From the NCBI RefSeq assembly GCF_023204875.1, contig NZ_CP096247.1, forward strand, positions 2,108,001 to 2,172,000: 64,000 nt of DNA, given 5' to 3'. The position numbers were made by a program, and so were the translations under genes. The DNA is from Prevotella sp. E15-22. Lineage in GTDB: Bacteria; Bacteroidota; Bacteroidia; Bacteroidales; Bacteroidaceae. The notes under the pieces are model-generated. The model did not search any database, was not told where the DNA came from, and saw nothing but the letters and a program-made list of their open reading frames with translations. Every line of letters starts with the position of its first letter. Position 1 is the first letter of the stretch. Below are positions 7,295 to 13,818 of the stretch, one piece after another.

Positions 7295-7375
7295 TTAGCG
7301 ATGGTTCGGTGAAATCGTCGTACCTTCGCAGCCGAGAATAAATAACAGTATTAATAACTTAAAAAAATTGCGGTT

Positions 7376-8122
7376 ATGAAGAGAACAATTATCATTACGG
7401 GTGGTACAACAGGTATCGGTAAGGCTACGGCTTACCAGTTTGCAAAGAACGGTTGGAATGTGGTTATTACAAGTAGAAGTGAAAAGAAGGGTCAGGCATT
7501 CGTCGAGGAAGCCAAGAACGAGGGGTTGGATATGACCTTCTTCCAGTTGGATGTGACGAACGAGGAGCAGGTGGCTCAGGTCATCGAGCAGACGGTGGCC
7601 AAGTTCGGCAAGCTGGACAGCATTGTCAACAACTCTGGCATCTCGCTGGGTGCCGCACCGCTGGCTGACACCGAGACGGACGAGTTCAAGCAGCAGCTGG
7701 ACACCAACGTCCTGGGCGTTTATTACGGCATGAAGTATGCCATCCGCGCCATGCTGAAGACGGGCGGTGGCACGATTGTCAATCTGGCATCTATCGCAGG
7801 ACTCAACGGACTGATTTACACCGCACAATATTGCGCAACTAAGCACGCCGTGGTGGGACTGACCAAGGCTGCTGCCATCGACTACGCCCAGCAAGGTATC
7901 CGCATCAACGCCGTTGCTCCCGGAGCCATCAAGACCGACATCCTGAAGCACGCTATCGAGGCTGGGGCTTATGATGAGAAGGGCATTGCTGCCATCCATC
8001 CGATGAATCGCATGGGCGAGGTGCAGGACATTGCCCTGGCTATCTATTATCTGGCTAGTCCCGACAACAAATTCCTGACAGGTACCATCCTCAACGTTGA
8101 CGGCGGTTATAATTGTAGATAA
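7376..8122 (+). CDS. short-chain dehydrogenase/reductase (SDR family)
   Basis: A 248-residue classical SDR. It has the NAD(P)-binding TGGTTGIGKATA near residue 8, the NNSG motif (VNNSGISLG), catalytic Ser in VNLASIAGLNG and the YxxxK pair in YCATKHAVVG, followed by PGAIKTD and the C-terminal LNVDGGY typical of FabG-like oxidoreductases. It is cytoplasmic and reduces or oxidises an unknown alcohol or ketone. The ATG follows an A-rich leader. The next gene begins 2 bases after its stop, so the two are co-transcribed. The regulator at 8671 or the broken AraC upstream may control it. Confidence 0.9.
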   Translation: MKRTIIITGGTTGIGKATAYQFAKNGWNVVITSRSEKKGQAFVEEAKNEGLDMTFFQLDVTNEEQVAQVIEQTVAKFGKLDSIVNNSGISLGAAPLADTETDEFKQQLDTNVLGVYYGMKYAIRAMLKTGGGTIVNLASIAGLNGLIYTAQYCATKHAVVGLTKAAAIDYAQQGIRINAVAPGAIKTDILKHAIEAGAYDEKGIAAIHPMNRMGEVQDIALAIYYLASPDNKFLTGTILNVDGGYNCR

Positions 8123-8123
8123 T

Positions 8124-8633
8124 ATGGAACTGATTGACTATACCAACAAATGGTTGACTGGCGAAATTCAGGAGGATCTGGCAATGGTTGCAGGAGGCGT
8201 GGTATGCCTCCTGCTGGCCCTTGTGGCATGGCGTTGGGGCTCGTCGGAGTCGGCTCGCGCCATCATTCTGCCATTGACGGTGGTGGCGGTAATCTTTATC
8301 GGAGGAGGAGCTGCATTAGCCTATAATAATCATCAGCGGAGCAAGCAGTTCGTGGAACAATACCAGGAGTCGCCTGAGAAGTTTCTGGAGAGCGAGAAGG
8401 CTCGCGTGGCTGCTTTCATGAAGATCTATCCGCAGACCATCATCGTCTCTGCCGTCATGATGGTCATCGCTGTCTGCGTGTTCACCTTCTGCGATAAGCC
8501 CTGGCTCCGAGCATCTGCCCTTGCGCTCATTCTTGTAGCCCTCGCCGCCCTGACAATTGATTTCTTCTCGAAGGAGCGTGGCGTGATTTATCAGCAAGAG
8601 TTGGACACCGTGAAGATAGAAAATGTAGGATGA
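8124..8633 (+). CDS. membrane protein of unknown function
   Basis: A 169-residue protein starting MELIDYTNKWLTGEIQEDLA. ATG 8124 is chosen because it lies directly after the dehydrogenase stop; an earlier in-frame start would overlap that gene. Four hydrophobic segments are visible (near residues 20-37, 44-64, 103-125 and 130-150), with a charged loop (residues 66-98) between the second and third. No enzymatic motif is seen. Tight coupling to the dehydrogenase suggests a linked role. Confidence 0.7.
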   Translation: MELIDYTNKWLTGEIQEDLAMVAGGVVCLLLALVAWRWGSSESARAIILPLTVVAVIFIGGGAALAYNNHQRSKQFVEQYQESPEKFLESEKARVAAFMKIYPQTIIVSAVMMVIAVCVFTFCDKPWLRASALALILVALAALTIDFFSKERGVIYQQELDTVKIENVG

Positions 8634-8658
8634 TAGTCATTATCTGCGAAAAAATTTG

Positions 8659-8666
8659 TATCTTTG
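8659..8666 (+). promoter_or_regulatory. promoter -7 box (TATCTTTG) giving a near-leaderless mRNA
   Basis: TATCTTTG matches the Bacteroidetes TAnnTTTG box exactly. It ends 4 bases before ATG 8671, so transcription should begin at or next to the start codon. Confidence 0.7.
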
Positions 8667-8670
8667 CGCC

Positions 8671-9564
8671 ATGAAGATAAGACAAATCCATTTCCCCACC
8701 GTGTCGGCATTCATGCATGCCCTCGGACGTGACGATGTCCGCCATCCGCTCATTGAGGTCATCCATCTCGACGACCTTGCTGATTGCAGCTCGTTTGGCA
8801 ACACCCGCTATACGTTTGGCTTCTACTGCGTGGTTTACAAGGATGCACGCTGCGGCACCGTGCGCTACGGGCGCAACGAGTACGACTACGACAACGGCAC
8901 GCTGCTCTTCTTCGCCCCCGACCACGACGTTGAGCTGGGCACGCTCGAACAGAGCTACCAGGGCGTGATGCTCATCTTCTCGCCGGCACTGATGCAGGGA
9001 TTATCGATGTCGCCCTACACCTTCTTCGGCTATTCAGTCAACGAGGCCCTGCACGTATCGGAGCGTGAGCGCCAGCAGCTGCACGACATCCTCGGCAACA
9101 TCGAAACAGAGTTGGAACGCGGCATCGACCGCCACACCCGCCAGCTGATAGCGCAGAACGTCGCCCTGATTCTGAACTACTGCGTGCGCTTCTACGACCG
9201 CCAATTCATCACCCGCGAACCCGTCGACAGCCAGCTCATGCAGCGCTTCACCGTCCTGCTCGACGACTATTTTGCCCGAGGCCTAGCCGCACGTCAGGGA
9301 GTGCCCACCGTGCGCTACTTCGCAGACGCGCTGAACCTCTCGGCCAACTACTTCGGCGACCTCGTAAAAGCCCAGACGGGCAATAGTCCGCAGCAGCTCA
9401 TCCAGCAGCACCTCATCGCTCAGGCCCGCCACCGCCTCACCACGACCACCGACACCGTCAGCCAGATAGCCTACGCCCTCGGCTTCGAGTACCCCCAGTA
9501 CTTCTCCCGCCTGTTCAAAAAGCAGATCGGCCAGACCCCGCAGGAGTTCCGAAAGATAGGATAA
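8671..9564 (+). CDS. AraC-family transcriptional regulator
   Basis: A 297-residue protein. An N-terminal cupin-like sensor region (about residues 30-110, with FGFYCVVYKDA and YDNGTLLFFAPDHDVE) is followed by an AraC/XylS domain (about 200-297) with ADALNLSANYFGDLVKAQTG, then IAYALGFEYPQYFSRLFKKQ and IGQTPQEFRK. ATG 8671 is preferred to 8656 because the promoter box overlaps the earlier start. It lies downstream of the dehydrogenase and membrane genes but has its own promoter. Regulators of this type often control neighbouring oxidoreductase genes; the ligand is unknown. Confidence 0.9.
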   Translation: MKIRQIHFPTVSAFMHALGRDDVRHPLIEVIHLDDLADCSSFGNTRYTFGFYCVVYKDARCGTVRYGRNEYDYDNGTLLFFAPDHDVELGTLEQSYQGVMLIFSPALMQGLSMSPYTFFGYSVNEALHVSERERQQLHDILGNIETELERGIDRHTRQLIAQNVALILNYCVRFYDRQFITREPVDSQLMQRFTVLLDDYFARGLAARQGVPTVRYFADALNLSANYFGDLVKAQTGNSPQQLIQQHLIAQARHRLTTTTDTVSQIAYALGFEYPQYFSRLFKKQIGQTPQEFRKIG

Positions 9565-9671
9565 TGCGGGGAACATACTTAGCATGTTTCTTCATCTAAT
9601 ACAACTCAAATTCCAAATTTGAGGATTTCTGGGTTTCCGTGAGGTCAATCGTACCAACGTTTATGTGTCTA

Positions 9672-9898
9672 TCACTGAATTAGCCTCTGATATAACTGCG
9701 TTTGCTTCTTATCAAGATTTGTAATCTTTATCTGAACCTTGGATGGACGTTCTAGCTCGTCAGACAAAGATGAAAGTAGTCTCGTTATTACCTGTTCAAC
9801 ATTTGTAAATCCTGAGTCCTCGATTATAGAAACACATTCACCACTGATGAATGCCTCGCCTCTGATAAGATTGTACTTAGAAATCCTCTCAAATGAGA
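9672..9898 (-). pseudogene. C-terminal remnant of a tyrosine recombinase (element 2)
   Basis: Read on the minus strand, the last 75 codons (SFERISKYNLIRGEAFISGE, then VSIIEDSGFTNVEQVIT, ending QTQLYQRLIQ) align along their length with the C-terminus of the integrase at 17382-18845, with scattered substitutions. The match starts abruptly at about 9898, next to the terminator hairpin of the second ppdK-like tail. The catalytic domain, N-terminus and upstream arm region have therefore been deleted. It is clearly more diverged from the intact gene than the element 3 fragment is. Confidence 0.85.
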
Positions 9899-9902
9899 TA
9901 CT

Positions 9903-9937
9903 AAAAAAAGGGACCTGCCCAAACGGACAGATCCCTT
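9903..9937 (-). terminator. terminator after ppdK-like tail 2, of different origin
   Basis: AAGGGATCTGTCC and GGGCAGGTCCCTT pair around a short loop and end in a seven-T run on the minus strand, just after the ppdK-like stop at 9960. Its sequence is unrelated to the hairpins at 6219 and 19196, which resemble each other. Confidence 0.85.
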
Positions 9938-9959
9938 CGCTTATTGTCAGAGAATTAAC

Positions 9960-10010
9960 TTATTCCTCTACGGCTGCCTGGGCGGCGGCTAACGGGAGCT
10001 GATTATCAAT
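9960..10010 (-). other. attachment site copy 2: ppdK-like tail plus core
   Basis: The minus strand reads DNQLPLAAAQAAVEE then stop at 9960. The core CCTGGGCGGCGGC (9977-9989) differs by one base from copies 1 and 3. The tail lacks the CE before the stop and is followed by a different terminator. The right flank TAACGGGAGCTGATTATCA matches copy 1, marking the left end of element 1. Confidence 0.75.
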
Positions 10011-10670
10011 GACTTACGAAAGGACTGGTCAACATTCCGAATGCAAATCATACACGTTCTGCACGTTCTGCACGTTTCTGACTCGTATTCTTCTGCAAAA
10101 ATTGTCACTTACGTAATTAATTCTGTCATCATCTAATCCTATCTTAATCTTTAGAGTTACTTTTATATTTGGTCAACAATCTGGTCAACATCTTGACTGA
10201 CCATTTTCACTGTAGTTGCATCACATACTCAGTAAGGGAAATAATCCCCAAAGCACGCTCTGCAAACTATGTTTGCAAAGTTAATGATTTATTCTGACTT
10301 TACGTTCATTCTGCACGTTTTTCTTGCAGAACGTGTATGATTTTAATATAAATTAAGGTGGAAACGACATTCTGTGACCAAATTTTTGTTTCGATTAAAA
10401 GAAAAATGGATGGAATTCAATGCCATAAGTTTAGGTTTAAGTTTAAATATGCTTATATATATAATAAGGTATAGTAAACCTGAAGCAGATGATTGTAGGT
10501 TTAATCTTTAAGTTTAGAGGTGCATGTATATATACATGGGTAAACGTAAACCTAAACTTAGCGAAACGGGACTTCCTCGTGTTTCCCAAAATTCACGTTT
10601 TTCTTTTAAAAGAGAATGAACCTTCTTATGCCCTCCCCTTCTAATCCTCTTCTCTTTTAACTGAGAAAAA
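9990..10670. repeat. conserved left end of element 1 (non-coding, long inverted repeats)
   Basis: No gene is seen here. The stretch matches 6315-6930 in several blocks. AAGTTTAGGTTTAAGTTTA (10427-10445) has an 18-of-19 inverse at 10541-10559, and TTGCAGAACGTG (10324-10335) has an inverse with one mismatch near 10253. Blocks such as TATAAATTAAGG-like sequence and GAAAAATGGATGGAATTCAA are nearly identical in both copies. The start (9990-10250) is less conserved and includes repeated CACGTTCTG words. Confidence 0.65.
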
Positions 10671-10860
10671 CTTTTGAAGTCACAGACGACATTAACTTGA
10701 TGCTCGTAAAAAGTTATCTTCCGTGATTTAGAAAGAAAACTCACAGATTTGCAGAAATTTTGCAAATTCACGAGTTTCCTTTTGAGATTTGGAAAGATAA
10801 CCTTTCTTCATCTTTTTATGACCGACATCGTCATTACAGATTAGGAATGATGATATGTGT

Positions 10861-11622
10861 TTACACTTCGAGACTTTTGCCTGGGTTGAAAAACTCATGC
10901 TCACCATGAAAGACATATCCCAATTGATTAGACACACACTTGGTATTGCCGATCTTGACATCCACATTGTAGTGAGAGTGTCCATATATCCAGTAATCGA
11001 TACCACTATCCTTGATATAGTCTTCCAGTTCAACCGTAAAGGCTCCGTTGGCTTGGCTATCGGCAAACTTGGGACATTGCATCTGGAAGGATGGCACGTG
11101 GTGGGTTACAACAATCTTTCTTCTGGCTCTACTGTTTGAAATGGCATCCTTCAGGAATGCCAAGCACCTTTCGTGTTCGCCATTGAAGTCCGCAAACGTC
11201 AGAAGTTCGCCATTGAAGATGATACGTCGGAAGTCGCTTACCACTTGTTCAGTATAATATGACTCCTTCAGAGGAATCTTGGCCCACAATGTTGTTATGA
11301 TGAAGTCAATGTCCCCTATGTGTACGACAGCATTATAATAGCTGTGGACATTCGGACGTATTTCAAGGCAATAGCCATCGTTAAGCTTGGCGATGTCGTA
11401 GAACTTATAGAACTCATGATTGCCCATACAAACAATCACCTGACGGTAGTTCTCCGAAGCCCAGTCCCAGAATGGATGCTTACTATAGTTCTCATCTCCC
11501 AAGTAGCCAATGTCACCAGCCAGGACGAGAACGTCCCCTGTTACTTGCAGGGGATTCTCCTTCAGATATCTCCAGTTGTCGGCAAACTCTAGATGGAGGT
11601 CAGAGGCATATTGTATCTTCAT
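10861..11622 (-). CDS. calcineurin-like metallophosphoesterase
   Basis: A 253-residue protein with the metal-binding motifs of the family in order: SDLHLE (Asp 8, His 10), LAGDIG (Asp 37), MGNHEF (Asn 68, His 69), VVTHHVPS and YGHSHYN. It should be a cytoplasmic phosphodiesterase or phosphatase. The start ATG overlaps the stop of the upstream nucleotidyltransferase gene (ATGA-type overlap, 11619-11622), so it is the third gene of a tightly coupled operon. A phosphoesterase could reverse or process a nucleotidyl modification made by the neighbour, but this is inference. The substrate is unknown. Confidence 0.9.
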   Translation of the reverse strand: MKIQYASDLHLEFADNWRYLKENPLQVTGDVLVLAGDIGYLGDENYSKHPFWDWASENYRQVIVCMGNHEFYKFYDIAKLNDGYCLEIRPNVHSYYNAVVHIGDIDFIITTLWAKIPLKESYYTEQVVSDFRRIIFNGELLTFADFNGEHERCLAFLKDAISNSRARRKIVVTHHVPSFQMQCPKFADSQANGAFTVELEDYIKDSGIDYWIYGHSHYNVDVKIGNTKCVSNQLGYVFHGEHEFFNPGKSLEV

Positions 11623-12404
11623 TGCTGTTCTGTGGCAAATAATCCGTCCAATTGTTCCAGCAAGGCTTCGACGAATGATGTATCCTGGTCAAGAGCCTTG
11701 GAAAGTGGTTCAGAAAGAGTATTCCATTCTTTCTTGATTGAAGAGACAAACTCCCTTATGCAAGTTACTATCGGTTCTGGAGCAGTAATTTGACTATCTT
11801 CTATGATGACCACGTTCTTCAGCACATCAGAACGATGCTTCTTGATGTCTTTGCTGTTGACATGCTTTCCGTTTGCCTTGTCTTGCAGAAGATTGAGGTA
11901 TGCTCGTGACTTCAGAGCTATGAGCGCAGCAGAGTCTGCATGGCGTAGTCCATTGGTCAGTTTGCTGTGCTCGATTGTGAAGTGGTAGAAATCATCGTCC
12001 ATGATGATTGCACTCAGACTGGATGTGTCCTCGCTGGTGGGAATTGGTTCAATGGTCAGCCCCTTCGGTTCGCCGAGGATGTCAGGGTGCCGTGACAGCA
12101 GTTCAATCATTTCGGGATAGTCAGGTTTGCCATTGACAAAGCGGTACAGTTCGTACTTCGGAGTCTCGCCCTCTTCCTGTTTGCGTCTCTCAGGACGATA
12201 CCCACCTTCACGCACGAATTGCCAGAAATGCTCAGCGAAGTCGGTTGTCATCTTTTCAACGATGACTATCATGTCGATGTCATGCGTGGCACGAGGGCGA
12301 ACAGCCGTGCCGGTCATGGCAATGTCACAAGCCGTGCCACCGATGATGACGTAGTTCTCAGAGTAGGCTTCAAAAGCTTCACGGAATTTATCTAACCCTT
12401 CCAT
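11619..12404 (-). CDS. AbiEii-like nucleotidyltransferase
   Basis: A 261-residue protein with the nucleotidyltransferase signature: GGTACDIAM (residues 22-30) followed by ATHDIDMIV with Asp 42 and Asp 44 as likely metal ligands. The C-terminal helical part (HADSAALIALKSRAYLNLL) resembles the region after the catalytic core in AbiEii/AbiGii-type toxins and relatives. Its start overlaps the end of the HTH gene by 13 bases, and its stop overlaps the metallophosphoesterase start. AbiEii-type enzymes transfer nucleotides to RNA or protein targets and act as toxins in phage defence. That role is a hypothesis here; a housekeeping or resistance nucleotidyltransferase is less likely given the mobile setting. 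Confidence 0.75.
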   Translation of the reverse strand: MEGLDKFREAFEAYSENYVIIGGTACDIAMTGTAVRPRATHDIDMIVIVEKMTTDFAEHFWQFVREGGYRPERRKQEEGETPKYELYRFVNGKPDYPEMIELLSRHPDILGEPKGLTIEPIPTSEDTSSLSAIIMDDDFYHFTIEHSKLTNGLRHADSAALIALKSRAYLNLLQDKANGKHVNSKDIKKHRSDVLKNVVIIEDSQITAPEPIVTCIREFVSSIKKEWNTLSEPLSKALDQDTSFVEALLEQLDGLFATEQQ

Positions 12405-13363
12405 GCTGTTTCATTTATTAAACGTTCAACTTCACCTTCCACCCGCGGATCTGCATCCTCACGTAGAGAAATGACCAATGATAACCTGTCCACCCATTCG
12501 GCTTTTTCACCATTATTAATTACCGGTGGGTATTTCCAGGCTTCGATGAGAATGTTGCCATCATACTGATTGGGGCGTACTATGACACCTGATACCATGA
12601 AGTCTCTAACTTGTTTGGCAGTCATCATGATTATCCTTTCGGGATCAGGATTGAGCATTGTGTAATGTGCCAGGGCATTGATGCCACATATCACAAAATG
12701 GTCTTCAGTCAATAGTTCATCGCAGTAGATGCGCTCTTCAACGGGATTAATCAGGAGTGGTTGAGCTTGATCCCATAGATCCCTCCCCTTCTTATGGAAG
12801 TGTATGACCTTTCGTTTTGAGCCTTCTGATTCTTTCCGGCACAGCCCTAAGTCTTCAAGGCAAGTAATGCCAAGTGTAATGCTTGCGTATGAATAAGGAA
12901 TCCTATCCTCTATGTCTCGTGCTGCCAATCCATCTATGCTTTCTATCTGCAGATGATAGAGCAGCAGGTATTGGGCTACCGGTGTCATAATTTTCGCCTG
13001 TTTTGTTTTGCGTATGCGCTCATTGGCCAGAAGCATTGGCAAATGAACGTATTTGTCAGAGATGACGAAATAAACGTCTTTGTCAATAAGCCTCTGTCGT
13101 TCGTATGCAGGACATGCAGGCAACAAAAAGACTACAGGAAGCTGGAATAATGAAGTAAGATTGCTTGCCGTGACAGACAAGATGCGAGGTGCAGCAACTT
13201 TACCTTTGGGTTCAGCGAAAAGCAATGGCATACCATGAAACTCTCCATCGTAGAACTTGTACGATAGCGAGTCTCCGATGGTGACACCTTTCATCTGCGC
13301 CTTGCTTCGTTCTTGCAGCTGTATAGGTCTGCCCAATATGAAGACATCTTTCGTTTTAACCAT
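12392..13363 (-). CDS. winged-helix protein paired with the nucleotidyltransferase (possible antitoxin/regulator)
   Basis: A 323-residue protein. The N-terminal 125 residues are an alpha/beta region (SVTASNLTSLFQLPVVFLLP, then a segment ending HLPMLLANERIR). A MarR-like winged helix follows at about 130-210 (TPVAQYLLLYHL, IPYSYASITLGITCLEDLGL, then a basic wing KESEGSKRKVIHFHKKG). The C-terminal 100 residues (GINALAHYTMLNPDPERIIM onward) resemble the ligand-like tail seen in proteins encoded next to AbiEii-type enzymes. It is the first gene of the three-gene operon and has a canonical promoter. It may be an autoregulator or cognate antitoxin. The family name is uncertain. Confidence 0.65.
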   Translation of the reverse strand: MVKTKDVFILGRPIQLQERSKAQMKGVTIGDSLSYKFYDGEFHGMPLLFAEPKGKVAAPRILSVTASNLTSLFQLPVVFLLPACPAYERQRLIDKDVYFVISDKYVHLPMLLANERIRKTKQAKIMTPVAQYLLLYHLQIESIDGLAARDIEDRIPYSYASITLGITCLEDLGLCRKESEGSKRKVIHFHKKGRDLWDQAQPLLINPVEERIYCDELLTEDHFVICGINALAHYTMLNPDPERIIMMTAKQVRDFMVSGVIVRPNQYDGNILIEAWKYPPVINNGEKAEWVDRLSLVISLREDADPRVEGEVERLINETAWKG

Positions 13364-13395
13364 TCTGCTTCATTTTATATACCATTAAAACGATG

Positions 13396-13430
13396 CAAAA
13401 GTATTAAAATAATCTGATATAACCAAAGGT
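13396..13430 (-). promoter_or_regulatory. promoter of the HTH-NTase-phosphoesterase operon
   Basis: On the minus strand TACTTTTG (13396-13403) matches the TAnnTTTG -7 box and a TTTGG (about 13423-13428) lies about 20 bases upstream as the -33 box. The predicted start of transcription is about 27 bases before ATG 13363. Confidence 0.75.
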
Positions 13431-13586
13431 TTTCCTGATTTTCTTGATTTTAGCAATAAAGTTTGAATACTTAATGCCTCAATTGGCAGATATACAGTTC
13501 AAAAAAGTGTTTCACTTTGCACTTTCGTTCAAGTAGGTAACTATTATTTGGTAAACCTCTTTACCCTTACATCCCATATACAAATG

Positions 13587-13625
13587 AAAGTAGCGACGCT
13601 ATAGAATTAACGCCGCTACTTTTTT
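13587..13625. terminator. hairpin between surface-protein and HTH operons
   Basis: AAAGTAGCGACG pairs with CGCCGCTACTTT (one mismatch) around a 12-base loop. The plus strand ends in a T run and the minus strand in a weaker one. It lies about 20 bases past the stop of the 55-aa gene, so it probably ends that minus-strand operon. The remaining bases from 13430 to 13586 hold nothing recognisable. Confidence 0.6.
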
Positions 13626-13645
13626 CTCAGATTTAGACAGAACGT

Positions 13646-13813
13646 CTATCTGTCCCAAATGCTGCTGCCACCGCCCTGGTCACTGATGTCCAGTTCGTCT
13701 TCAACATCACTCCAGCCACTGGATTTCAGACCAGTCACACTTGATTGCAGAAGTTGTGTCAGATGCTGCAGTTCTATCACCTTCATTGAAGGCTTCATAT
13801 ATTCTTTCTTCAT
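13646..13813 (-). CDS. 55-aa protein of the KPxxxV type, partner of the surface protein
   Basis: ATG at 13813 opens a frame for MKKEYMKPSMKVIELQHLTQ, then LLQSSVTGLKSSGW and an acidic, Gly/Ser-rich end (DELDISDQGGGSSIWDR). Short proteins with a basic start, a YxxPxxxVxxL pattern, an LLxxS segment and an acidic glycine-rich tail occur widely in Prevotella and Bacteroides; their function is unknown. The gene begins 5 bases after the stop of the surface-protein gene, so it is almost certainly co-translated. It is too short for most gene callers. Confidence 0.7.
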   Translation of the reverse strand: MKKEYMKPSMKVIELQHLTQLLQSSVTGLKSSGWSDVEDELDISDQGGGSSIWDR

Positions 13814-13818
13814 ATCGC

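Noticed and set aside
7295..7999. 234-aa minus-strand ORF opposite the dehydrogenase
   Set aside because: It mirrors the strongly conserved SDR gene; its composition is that of antisense translation.
10728..11066. 112-aa minus-strand ORF overlapping the phosphoesterase end
   Set aside because: It overlaps the 3' end of the metallophosphoesterase in another frame and shows no motif.
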